From Capitulum mitella (taxonomy: Eukaryota; Arthropoda; Thecostraca; Pollicipedomorpha; Pollicipedidae), in assembly GCA_030062745.1 (NCBI GenBank), contig CP099854.1:14048876-14112875 (forward strand): a stretch of DNA of 64,000 bases. Direction: 5' to 3'. Of the stretch, positions 1 through 9,827 are shown piece by piece. Numbering within the stretch: the first letter of the stretch is position 1; every line of letters starts with the position of its first letter. Below the pieces are notes generated by a model. It saw only the letters and a program-made list of their open reading frames with translations, was not told the DNA's origin and ran no database searches. The position numbers and the translations under genes are program-made.

Positions 1-276
1 GTCATATATATTCCGGGTTTGGTATTTAAAAAAACGGCGCCGAAATTATTGCGAAAAAACAAATTTTGACTTTTGACCTTGACCTGACCTTGTAAAGTGA
101 CCTCAGATAAACAAAATTATATCTGGACATTGCCCAACTATTTAGCTATACATCCATGCAAAGTTTTAAGTTCTATCTTAAAAACTCTGTTTTTGGCAGA
201 CATTTTCCTTTTGCCCTCAACATGGCCAAAAATGACCTGAGATGCCTCCCAAAAACGTTGCCTGGCTCCGCCCCTG
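1..276 (-). mobile_element. End of a hAT-like element (family B type terminus), truncated by window edge
   Basis: Read on the minus strand, position 276 starts CAGGGGCGGAGCCAGG, the terminal motif shared by family-B miniature elements elsewhere in this window. The following bases to the window start include several TGACCT/AGGTCA words. The other terminus lies outside, so the expected duplication of 277-284 (AGCAAAAT) cannot be tested here. Confidence 0.5.
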
Positions 277-1689
277 AGCAAAATAGAATTTCGAAATTTT
301 GTCACGGCGCGTAGCAGGAATAGGTAGAAAAAGTGACCAAGTTTCGTGAAGCTGCGTTAAAAAGCCTGGAATTGGCAAGCAAAAAACCCGAGGGGGGGCG
401 GATTCCGCCCCCCCCCCTGCCGGGAATAGGGTTAATCATTCAAAGTTGGCCGGGTCGTCGTCAAACTGGTCGGACCACCGCCCTACCTCCCCCATGGGCT
501 GCCGCACCTAAGTGAAACTGTGACTGGTTCGATCGAACAGAGGACAGTTAGGACGACTGCAAGAAAACGCAAAATTTTCCGCAAGAGTGACCAGAAGTCA
601 TAGCGCAGAACGCCTTACCAATTCTAAGCCCCATCTCGGGCCAACGATGTAAGGTGGAATCTCTGACCAGAAGCGGATGCGAGATGTTCGGAAAGTGGAG
701 ATATGAATCAAAAAAGAGAGCAGAAACTTATACCCAAAATCGTTAGTGAAATTTAAGCACTCGCTGGTGATCTGACGAAGCATGAAGATGCACGCGCCAC
801 TGACAGGTCCATCAGCGGCACTGACTCTCCCCGGTCAACGCACATCACCATCATCCGACATGATGCACTCACTCTGAATTTCCCTCACATTCATGTTTAA
901 TTCAAACGCGCAGCAAATGTCCCAACAACATTCAGAGCAGCAGAGTCAGACACAAGCCCACTTTTCGGCTGACGTGCCCTGGGATGACGCATGGTGATGG
1001 CGTGGTCGGAGGTCTGAGAGTCCCTGCCAGGGAAGCGGTATGGCTTTCTGGAGCGCTGACGTCTGTGAGAAGTATCCTTAGTTTCCTTCCCAGAAATCGA
1101 CGCTGAGTTTGAAAATGCCGTCTGAAAAGGTTTCATCAACGTGAAGCTAGAATTGCTGAACTTGTTTTGAAAAATTATGGAGTTTGACGTAGACAACAGC
1201 CAGCCTCCTTCAGTGCACTGACCTAGGCTGGTTCAACGCCCATCAGCGACATCACTTTGTCTAAATCTGCTCTGCAAAGTGCTGCTGGCCAGTGATCCAC
1301 TGAGTCTGGCCTTCGGAGTTGGGGGTCGCCCTTGCCGCCAGTCCGGCGGCGCCTGCCAGAGCGGTGCCTGGCTGGTGATCGGGCCCTGCGGCGTGGGGGC
1401 CGGAGGCAGAGGAGGAGGCCGCTCCCTGTAGCATGGCGCCAACCAGCAAGGCGGCTCACCGACCGAGGCGGCAAATGACAGGGCTCACGGACTCGTCATG
1501 CACTGAGAGCGCTGGCAGCCGGCCGTTACTCTTCAGTGAAGCCAGCTAAGCCAAGTTCCCCTGGTTGCCAGGCGGTGAGAGCCGAGAGCTGGTGTCATGT
1601 CCATCCATGCCGTCCCCTGTCCGACACGCCAGCTGTCGGTGAGCGACTGCCGCGCGGTGTGGGTAGCATGAACTGTTAATAGTGACTCG
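277..1689. other. Intergenic, no supported gene
   Basis: Contains a second family-B-like word (CACGGCGCGTAGCAGG at 303) without a recognised partner end, a poly-G/poly-C stretch near 390-420, and GC-rich sequence at 1230-1480. The short open frames lack exon signals or recognisable domains. Confidence 0.5.
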
Positions 1690-2650
1690 TCCGCCACACC
1701 TCTCTCTCCCCCTCTGCCTCTGTCTCTGTCCCTCCCCGGCTCTCCCTCCCTCCCCTCTCCCTCTCTCTCCCCCTCTGCCTCTGTCTCTGTCTCTGTCTCT
1801 GTCTCTCCCCGGCTCTCCCTCCCTCCCCCTCTCTCTCCCCCTCTGCCTCTGTCTCTGTCTCTCCCCGGCTCTCCCTCCCTCCCCCTCTCTCTCCCCCTCT
1901 GCCTCTGTCTCTGTCCCTCCCCGGCTCTCCCTCCCTCCCCTCTCTCTCTCCCTCTCCCTCTGTCTCTGTCTCTGTCTCTCCCCGGCTCTCCCTCCCTCCC
2001 CTCTCCCTCTCTCTCCCCCTCTGCCTCTGTCTCTGTCTCTCCCCGGCTCTCCCTCCCTCCCCCTCTCTCTCCCCCCTCTGTCTCTGTCTCTGTCCCTCCC
2101 CGGCTCTCCCTCCCTCCCCTCTCTCTCTCCCTCTCCCTCTGTCTCTGTCTCTGTCTCTCCCCGGCTCTCCCTCCCTCCCCCTCTCTCTCTCCCTCTGCCT
2201 CTGTCTCTGTCTCTCCCCTGCTCTCCCTCCCTCCCCCTCTCTCTCTCTCCTCTCTGTCTCTCCCCGGCTCTCCCCTCCCTCCCCCTCTCTCTCTCCGTCT
2301 CTGCCTCTGTCTCTGTCTCTCCCCGGCTCTCCCTCCCTCCCCCCTCTCTCTCTCTCCTCTGTCTCTGTCCCTCCCCGGCTCTCCCCCCCTCCCCCTCTCT
2401 CTCCCGTCTCTGCCTCTGTCTCCGTCTCTCCCCGGCTCTCCCTTCCTCCCCCTCTCTCTCTCCCTCTGCCTCTATCTCTGTCTCTCCCCGGCTCTCCCTC
2501 CCTCCCCCCCCTCTCTCTCTCTCTCTCCCTCTGCCTCTGTCCCTGTCTCTCCCCGGCTCTCCTTCCTCCCCCTCTCTCTCCCTCTGCCTCTGTCTCTGTG
2601 TCTCCCCGGCTCTCCCTCCCTCCCCCTCTCTCTCCCTCCCTCTCCTTTCC
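1690..2650. repeat. Pyrimidine-only minisatellite, about 56-bp unit, about 16 copies
   Basis: The plus strand is almost exclusively C and T. Each unit carries CCCCGGCTCTCCCTCCCTCC followed by runs of CTCT and CTGTCTCTGT. Unit length varies around 56-60 bp. The 356-codon open frame across it (Ser/Leu/Pro only) is a by-product of the composition. Mirror-symmetric polypyrimidine DNA of this kind can adopt triplex (H-DNA) forms. Confidence 0.9.
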
Positions 2651-2705
2651 CGCTACCTGCCAGTATCAGTGAAACATATCCTAGATATTTTGGTTTGCCG
2701 CCGGC

Positions 2706-2852
2706 CAGGATTTTCTTCAAGGGTAGAGGGGGCGGGGTTTAGTGTGAACTGAAGTCATACGAAAACCACCTGCTGTGAAGACAATGTGCAATGATTTTCA
2801 CAACAAATGCGGGCCTTAGGAGAGGTAGGACCCCGTTTTGGCTACGCCGGTG
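2706..2852 (+). mobile_element. hAT-like MITE family B copy, 147 bp
   Basis: Shares its interior with the copies at 11969 and 37956 (the words GTGTGAACT, ACAATGTGCAATGATTTTC and AATGCGGGCCTTA). The right end on the minus strand reads CACCGGCGTAGCCAAAA. The flanks CCGCCGGC (2698-2705) and CCGCCGAC (2853-2860) match at 7 of 8 positions, as expected of a decayed 8-bp duplication. The left end starts at the internal CAGGATTTTC, so the outer part of the usual terminus is missing. Confidence 0.6.
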
Positions 2853-2860
2853 CCGCCGAC

Positions 2861-5373
2861 GGTGATAAGCTTGGACCGGCGCGTGATGTGGCTGGCGGTA
2901 GTGTGCCGAAGATTACGCTGGGCGGTAGGTGTGCGTTTTAATTTAACAGACGTGCTGTTTTATTTGTATGGCATGGTACGTTCTCGCCTCGGCTTCATGC
3001 CGCAATTGCTACGGGGCTGTAATGCAATGGAATGTTTTTCGCTGTATTCCGAGACACTGGCGGGCCCTACCTCGGCCACAACTGACCCGTGCGAGTTGTC
3101 GCTGCGCATGTCACCGGAGCCGTGAAGGACGCCAGCTGTTGTCGCTAGGTGGCCTTCTGTATCAGATATTCGCATTCAAACGTCCCACTTACGGAGAATG
3201 ACGGGGAAATCATGGCAGGCGTTTTTTTTTTTTCTCTTATATCTGGTATTAACTAAAAAGTCTGAACCGACATCGCCAGTGAATCATGATATGCATGCGT
3301 ACCAGGGTAACACTTCTGGATCACAGGACCCGTTTTTTTATTAGCAGGATGTAGGGCATTTCGCATAACATATTCAACATAGTACCGTTTATTTCAATTA
3401 AACAAGCTTTCCATACACTAGAAAAGCAAACAACGCTCAATAAATAACAATGCGTATGCGTTAAACGTTTTCCACTAAATGCGGACCACTCGGAACTAGA
3501 AACAATTAAACGATTGTATCAGCGCATTACCATGGAACACACTAACCACGCAAACCATGCAAACGTACAGTCTCATTTGGCAGCAATGGATGCTTCAGTC
3601 TGTATGGAGAGCGCCATGGACAGGGTGAATTCATTGCGCTCACCTGTCGCCTTTCATACGGCTGAAGCCACTCAGCTCACAAAAGCAGCGCTTCACAAAT
3701 GTAGTCGGTTACTGCCGGCCACTGACACCTGTTTCATACAGCTAACAGCACTCTGGACGCAGAGCAATCAACCTGTGCTGTCTGCACAGACTTCACCACA
3801 GCGTGATCGAACGCGTACGTCGTCAAAAGCATGTGCAAACAGGCCTTCCAGACGGATCCTCCTACACACTCGGCACACATCAGAGGGCTGCTGACTTCTC
3901 GTGGGCTCCGCAGGTGAGCCCAGATTTAAAATTCAGCGCAGCTTAATGAGCCAAGTTCCAGGCGTGCACGTCACGGGAGCGTTGCATCACTGAGCTGCAG
4001 GCACGCGGCGCTGACGTGACGGCGGTCTCAAGCCGTGCCCTGCGGCAACAGACGGCCCCAGGCCAAACGGACGGTCCGCCACCGCGCTGTTCTTGGGCGC
4101 AACGAGAGCTCGCTGACCAGCCTCGACAAGCGACGAGACGGATTCCGTTCTCCTCGATATCCACACCCTTGCTGGGCGGATTAAGCCTCTAAGGGCCACG
4201 CTTCAGTGCATTTTGCGTCCAACCCGACGAGAGCCTTATTGAACGCAGAGCTGCGCCAGCGTGCATTGGACACTCCATTACAGACTGCCGGATGTCAGCC
4301 TCAGCTGGAACTGATAACTGCAGCTCCCTCACAGTTCTGGCCGCGCCCAACCGCTTCTGGCGCGCTCCGCGGCCTCTCCTGGAGGAGTCGATTGCCGCCG
4401 AAATCGCTCCGTAACATCGAGAAATGAATCGGGGTCGGAGCCCGCTGGCTGCATGTCTGCCGTCGCAGAGGTATAGAAAAGTAGTGGCGCTACCCGCACT
4501 GAATCCACCCGGTGACGACATAACTGCAGCAGGCACAATCTGCTGTACTCCCATCTGGCAGGTACCGCAGGCACGCGGCGGCCGGAGGAGATCAACCTCT
4601 CTAGTCTCCACACTCAGCTGCCTGGCGTGGTTTCCCTCCCCCACACATACACACCGCCGCGTTCACGGACTGACTGGCTAACTGCTGAGTCACTGCTGAC
4701 TTCAGCGCCACGCACCTTAACATCTTCACCGGAAAAGATGGCCGTGCACGGGTACATTTCAGCGGTTGCGAAGCTATTCACAACCACACATGGCCTCCGC
4801 GTCACCAGTGGCACACCGGCGTCACCGACCACTGCCTCAGATGACGTCAGAGCTACGCCATTCGGCACTGATGAGGACGCTTCAGACCTCTACAGGCAGC
4901 GAGCTGTGAATGTTTTCGTTTGAGAGCGTGCGCACATTCACTGAGGCGTCGAAAACGACACACGGGGACGCCTCGCGAGTCGCCCCGTGTGCGGTTCCCG
5001 AGGCTTCGCGATTTGATGTGTTCGGGACTCGTGATCGGAGACGGACGACGCCACCCTCGCCCAGTCGTCGTCGGGTCTGGACGGAAGAGGCGGCAGCACA
5101 GCACAAAAGACACGATGCAGGCAGAAATGGACAAGGACGGAGCCACACGAGACTCGAGTGGAAAGCTGGGCTGGGCTAAAGGCGAGAGCAAGTTAACCCC
5201 ATCTATAGGCGTTATATTGTCAGTCATTGTCGACTGGCCCGCCAAGTCAGACGACCTCTGGAGCTTAAGCCGTGTTTGATTAATCCTGGTGCGCCACCTC
5301 TCGTCCCCCGCCAGGCTGGGCTCGGCTCAGCTCCTTCAGACCGGGCCCTGGCGCTGAGCGCCGGCCGCCGTAC
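2861..5373. other. Intergenic region downstream of spätzle-like gene; no supported gene
   Basis: Mixed-composition DNA with a poly-T run at 3220-3232. The several 70-150 codon open frames on both strands overlap each other and show no family resemblance. The 3' UTR of the spätzle-like transcript should extend below 5374, but no canonical AATAAA was found close to the stop. Confidence 0.5.
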
Positions 5374-5893
5374 TCAGCTGGTCTGACCGAGCGTGCGCAG
5401 GCTCTTGGCCAGCTGCACCTGGCACTGGCAGCCGCCGGGCAGCCGGAACGTGCGCATGCGCGGACACTTGGTGGGCAGGCGCGGGTCGGCCGCAATCAGC
5501 GTGCGGTGGTAGAAAGTCTGCACGCAGCGCGACTTGCGGCCGCAGTCGGACACGGTCCGGCAGAAGCCACTCAGCTGCGAGCACATGCCGACACTGGCAC
5601 GCTGCCGCAGCCGCGCGTGCTGCACGATCACGTACCATCGGCCGTCCGTGGCGCGCGCGTAGCTGGGCGCGATGAAATGCGCCGTCGAGTCGCACACGTC
5701 CTCGTGCTGGTAGTTGTAGGCGGCCCAGGACCACTCGCGGCGCGTGGCGCGTGTCTGTGGCGCGCCGCCGCTGCCGCCGCCGGACGGCGACTCGTCAGGA
5801 GAGGCCGTCAGCTGGCCGAGATCGTCCGGCACCTCAGAGTACAGGTAATCGAGGATGGTGCTGCACTGGTCGACCACGCGCTCGATGTACGCC
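5374..5893 (-). CDS. spz-like: spätzle-like exon 3: cleavage site and cystine-knot domain
   Basis: The acceptor is CCCCGGCAG/G; the first base completes an Arg codon after YP. The exon encodes residues 525-696 and a TGA stop at 5376-5374. It begins AYIERVVDQCSTILDYLY, continues through a Gly/Ser linker and the RATR/R cleavage motif, and then the Spätzle domain with FIAPSYA, GRWYVIVQHARL, SRCVQTFYHRTLIA and FRLPGGCQCQV. The mature part is about 120 residues, close to the 106-residue active fragment of Drosophila Spätzle. Eight cysteines fit three knot disulphides plus an extra pair or an interchain bond. Confidence 0.92.
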
Positions 5894-8554
5894 CTGCCGG
5901 GGACGTGGGAGGTTAATGGAAACTCGAAGCAAGCCCTGCCGGAGAGGTGGGAGCTTAGCGGACGCTCAAGGTAAGCCCTATATCAGGGGACGGCGGTCAG
6001 CGGACATTGAAACGGCAGCGACAATTTTACGGGAAATTTCGAATTCAGAAAGTTATATGGCTATGATTTAATGCACAATGCCCCATTCCAAATCCTAGAT
6101 CTGCGCCCGGTATGGTCTGTCGCACCCCGTCCTCGGATGAAATCATTTGACAAATGGTGAACTTAGATAGTGCGGCTCACTAGCTTGGGATTCCTGTAAA
6201 TTCGCGGATGCAGCCTACACCTATCACTGATTATCTGTTACGCTGCTAATCCCTCTTCTGCTTACTCCGAAATTTCCAAAATACAGCCAACCCTCTGAAG
6301 TATTGTCTGATAGATTAGTCCCGTCGCGCTCTTCTCTTCATCCCTCCCAGTTACGGCAATGCTTTTCTGAGTTCCACATACCCCGTAGGACCTTGCATCT
6401 GTTCATCCTTTTGCGCTGGTAAGCGAGTAACGCACCTGGGGTACTGCTCCTCCGTCTCGCAGAAGCCGTTGTCGGCCGTGGAGCGGCAGAGACTCTCCAG
6501 GTCCTGCGGAATAACGGCCCTCCGCCGTGTCTCCTCCTCCTCCTGCTGCGGCTCACGTGACCCTGCCGGCTGCTGCGCAAACACGTTCCGGCCCGGGTCA
6601 CGTGACAGCACGTTCTGGTCCCGCGCCTGGCTGCCGGCCGCGCCCGTCCTGCCACCTGTCGGCGCCGACTGAAACTGCGAGTTTGTCGGGTCGCCGCCGG
6701 GCGCCGCTGACTTCTGCTCCCGTCGTCGGCTGGCCGAGGAGAGCCTGTCGGCGTTGAACGGCGACGGCGGCGGGCTGGCGGCGAGAGACGCCAGCACGGC
6801 GCCACGCAGCGACTGCGGATTGTACGTGGTGACGCGCACCGGCGGTGGCTGCCGCGGCCGCGGCGACGTCGAGGTCAGCACCTGATGCAGCCGGAGGCCG
6901 GTGGTGAACGCCGGGCCCAGTCCGGTCCGGCGCGGCGCCGGCGTCACGCCGCCCGGCGCGCGCGCGCCAAACGTGGCCCCGTTGGCCGGCGGCGGAGCCG
7001 GCGTGGCCGGCCGGGCGCGGTCGAGCGTCGGTCGTGTGGACGAGAGGACGCGCGTTACCAGCTGGCCGCTGTCGTCCAGTGTCTGCACGACGCGCGCGCC
7101 CCTCTCGCCGCTGGCCACCGCCGGACTGAGCACCGGCCGCAGCCCTCCCAGGATCCGCAGAGAGGGCGCCGCCGTCGGCCGCAAGGTCGGTATTGGCGGC
7201 GCCACCGTCGTCGGCCGGGGAAACCGCAACGCTCCGTGCGGTGACTCCAACACCCCGTTGTCTAGCTCATCGTCGTCGTCGAAGCGGACGAACTGGCGCC
7301 GCGTCGCGCCGCGCTGCCCGTCGGCCGTCAGCGGTGACGAGAACAGCCGGCTCGGCGCGAACCCCGGCAGCTGCACGCCCGGAACTAACGCTTCGCTCGG
7401 CCGCCGCGAGGTGCCGCCAGCGGCGCCGCCAGCCTCCTCCGGTCGCCGAGAGATGTCGCTGGTGACGTTTTTGAAGGGCGGGAACTGCGGCAGGCGGCGC
7501 GCGGCGTCCGGCCGCCGCCGGCCTCGGCTCGGGTTCGGGTCAATTGGCAGCGGCTTCCCGCCGAGGATCGTCTGCAGCTCGCGCAGCATGGCCACCTGCT
7601 CCCGACTGAGCGGCGGCCGCGTGGTGGAGTGGGGCCGCGGCCGCGGCGTCGTCGTCGTGCTGGTGGTCGGGGCGGCCGTGGCGGCGCGCGCCGGCGCCGC
7701 CGTGTCCGACAGCAGGTGCTGGAAGTTGCGCACGCCGTCCAGGCCGTGGCGCAGGGCCGTGCTCGGAGCGCCGCTGGCCGGGACGACTAGGTCTGGACCT
7801 GGAAACCAACCAGTCAGGCTCACACCAGGGTCAGGGCTACACCGGAGACAGGGTCACGCCACGGTCAAGCCCAGACCAGAGTCAGGGGCACACCAGGGCA
7901 GGATCAGACCACAGGAACGACCAAGTCCTGACCTGGAGATCGGCCATGGGAAGGGTCACAAGACATTATGGTCGGATCAGGGTCAGGGACAGACCAGGAT
8001 CACGGTCACATGAGGTCAGGATCAAACAACCGAGACCACCGGATCCTAGTACTGGAACCGATCAGGGTCCGGGTCACAGAGGGTTGAGGTCAGATCTGGG
8101 CCGGGGTCAGACGATCGGGACGACCAGGTCTGGGCACCGTCGCGGAACTTACATGAAAGATTTGAAATGTCCCAAAATCGCATTTAAAAAAATAAGCATT
8201 TAAAAACAATCCATAAAACAGCAGTCACACTAATGCGATATCTGGTTATACAAATGTGACAATCGTGATAAAACTACACCACGCCTTAACACTCAGCGTT
8301 TCAGTACTGCGGGGTGGCGCATCGATGAAACACGCTCACAGCGCACCTGGCGGCGGCGGCACGAAACCGTTGGCCGGCCGGCGACGCGGCGGACCGCCAC
8401 GGAGGAATCGCGGGCCGTTCTTGCGTGGCGGCGGCCGGCGCAGCGGCGGCCGCCTCGGCCGGCGCTGGGCGTCAGCTGCCGACGCGACCAGCAGCAGAGC
8501 CAGCAGAGCCACCTGCAGCAGAAAGAGCCGCAGCTGAGGGCACAGCGACGTCAT
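5374..8554 (-). CDS. spz-like: Spätzle-like secreted Toll ligand, three exons, 696 aa (whole gene)
   Basis: Secreted cystine-knot cytokine precursor. In arthropods Spätzle proteins are cleaved outside the cell and then bind Toll receptors in immunity and development. Exons 8347-8554, 6436-7798 and 5374-5893 join by GT-AG introns with matching phases (1 and 2) to give exactly 697 codons including the stop. Residues 1-29 are a signal peptide (hydrophobic core 10-27, likely cut at ADA/Q). Residues 30-523 are a Pro/Thr/Arg/Ala-rich prodomain with an acidic DDDDE patch. CRSTADNGFCETEEQYP just before intron 2 is the cysteine-pair and Tyr-Pro motif seen upstream of many Spätzle domains. RATR at 572-575 is a furin-like site. 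The cystine knot spans about 585-683, with cysteines at 591, 628, 635, 641, 647, 667, 679 and 681 and the typical FRLPGGCQC ending. The ATG at 8554 is the first in frame and directly precedes the signal peptide. Family assignment is strong; which paralogue (Spz1-6) is not resolved. A prodomain of about 490 residues is long for the family. Confidence 0.9.
5894..6435 (-). other. spätzle-like intron 2
   Basis: A 542-bp phase-2 GT-AG intron, close in length to intron 1. It contains no recognisable repeat apart from a short duplication near its 3' end on the minus strand (GGTGGGAGCTTA-like and GACGTGGGAGGTTA-like words at about 5900-5960). Confidence 0.75.
6436..7798 (-). CDS. spz-like: spätzle-like exon 2: long low-complexity prodomain
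   Basis: A single 1363-bp open exon encoding residues 70-523 plus two bases of codon 524. The acceptor is TGGTTTCCAG/GT and the donor CAG/GTGCGT. The protein is rich in Pro, Thr, Arg, Ala and Ser with few cysteines until the end. Possible conserved islands are LQTILGGKPLPIDPN (about residue 130) and FVRFDDDDELDNG. The last twenty residues carry the C-x8-C-x6-YP motif that precedes the knot in this family. The exon is very GC-rich, which explains the several shadow frames on both strands. Confidence 0.88.
7799..8346 (-). other. spätzle-like intron 1, with degenerate GGTCAGG/GACCAGG repeats
   Basis: A 548-bp phase-1 GT-AG intron. Between about 7800 and 8130 the plus strand is a loose tandem array of 12-20 bp words such as ACCAGGGTCAGGG, ACCAGGTCTGG and GGTCAGGATCA, too diverged to give a clean period. 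The rest is unremarkable AT-richer sequence. No further exon is seen within it. Confidence 0.75.
8347..8554 (-). CDS. spz-like: spätzle-like exon 1: signal peptide and basic-proline start of prodomain
   Basis: This exon encodes residues 1-69 plus the first base of codon 70. It begins MTSLCPQLRLFLLQ and continues as a leucine/valine-rich secretion signal, then an RRPRRPPLRRPPPRK stretch. The donor is CAG/GTGCGC, with the intron GT at 8346-8345. Reading on would reach a stop within a few codons, which supports splicing here. The base before the intron (G) joins GT of exon 2 to form Gly. The start context is weak (T at -3), so the 5' UTR and possible upstream exons are unknown. Confidence 0.88.
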
Positions 8555-8632
8555 GGAAGCAGCGGCAGCGCTGGTAACGGCGAACGTACTTATGATAACG
8601 TTTCCTGCAGACAATCACAATTAACGAGCGAG

Positions 8633-8700
<68 letters not shown>

Positions 8701-9378
8701 GCACAGGAATCTGCTTAGAGATGGTAGAGGCATTTGGCAATGGTGGAGAGATCGGTAGCGTTTTTGGATCATTGTAAGTGAACAGTGGTGGGCTACGGCG
8801 CACCCCAAAATTAGAAGGCGCTTACAGACGCAGGCGTATGCTTGTGTTTAACAGCCATTAGACCAGGTTGGGCGGTGACCCTATCAACTTTGAATTTTGC
8901 TAGTATTACCTCTATGGCATTGCAAGGAAAGAAATCACCGAAAAATAGCTTTGACCGGTAACTCCGAAAACGTTCCTAGGCTGACGGACGTATCATAAGT
9001 TGGTATGTGGTCTGCAAACGAACGAGCCTGGTGTCTATGAGTGCGTGAAATGTTCGACAAGATCGGAGAAATACTTCAGCTTTCTGTCAGAAGAAAAAGA
9101 GTATGCGTGAATGCCATACAGCGGTCCTGTCCCGCCCTAGGAGTGACTGGCGCCGCCTCAGCGCAGACAATACTGACGATATCCATCTGCACTACCGCAC
9201 CAATTGCTTCTTTCATGCTTCTAAAAAAAGACAGATGACACGCAGTCGCCGAAACATTGAAGTCACTGCTGAGGGTTCGTGAATTGCTGTTAGGTACGTG
9301 ACAGTGTGAGAAGCTGTTCGTAATCAGTTCATCTGATACTCCAACGCATCAGCTCCGAAAGGGTTTGTCCATAAGAGT
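8555..9378. other. Upstream flank of the spätzle-like gene (5' UTR/promoter expected)
   Basis: Lies immediately upstream of the predicted start codon on the minus strand. The promoter cannot be placed from sequence. The compound CA/TA microsatellite sits 80-145 bp upstream of the ATG, so it may lie in the 5' UTR, the core promoter or a 5' intron. No other gene is seen. Confidence 0.4.
8635..8700. repeat. Compound (AC)n(TA)n microsatellite
   Basis: Sixteen AC units (8635-8666) followed by thirteen TA units and a short TGTATATA tail. It is pure in both parts and likely length-variable. Confidence 0.95.
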
Positions 9379-9386
9379 ATAACAAC

Positions 9387-9819
9387 CAAGGGTGTCGATT
9401 TCCATTCTTTTGAGGGGCCCTGGCGCACCCCATGTTAATTTGGGTCACTCCAATGTGGGTTTGGACCGCTCCAAAATTTTCTTCTGACAACCAGTGCTAG
9501 TTTTAAAGGGAACTGGACAAAAATAACGAAAGAAACGGCCGCAGTAAATAAGAAATAGACAGAAACCATAGAATAAGGAATAAATGATGTATCTATCTTC
9601 CTATCTCCTATATATGTATATATGTATATATATATATATACTTATATACATGGGATATACGCAATTTTTTATTTGAAAAATGGTAACAAAAACCCGAAAA
9701 TTTCTGTCGATGAAAGTAAAGTGGCCTAAATCCATTGAGAAACCCACATTTGGGGGAAGGTTAGGTTGTTGGGCCCACGGCTCGGCCCACCCAATCATTT
9801 ACAGAAATTGACGCCCCTG
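9387..9819 (+). mobile_element. hAT-like MITE family A, 433 bp, intact ends and perfect 8-bp TSD
   Basis: Flanked by identical ATAACAAC at 9379-9386 and 9820-9827. The left end is CAAGGGTGTCGATTTC and the right end, read on the minus strand, is CAGGGGCGTCAATTTC: 13 of 16 positions agree. An 8-bp duplication and CA(G)GGG ends are hallmarks of hAT transposons. The interior holds a TA/TATG microsatellite at 9608-9652 and no transposase frame, so it must be non-autonomous. Copies at 17845 and 37222 share both ends and much of the interior. Confidence 0.85.
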
Positions 9820-9827
9820 ATAACAAC

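Noticed and set aside
303..440. Another family-B-like terminus at 303
   Set aside because: No partner end with a matching AATTTTGT duplication could be found.
1682..2752. 356-codon open frame of Leu/Pro/Ser
   Set aside because: Produced entirely by the pyrimidine-only minisatellite; no stop codon can arise in such sequence, and there is no domain.
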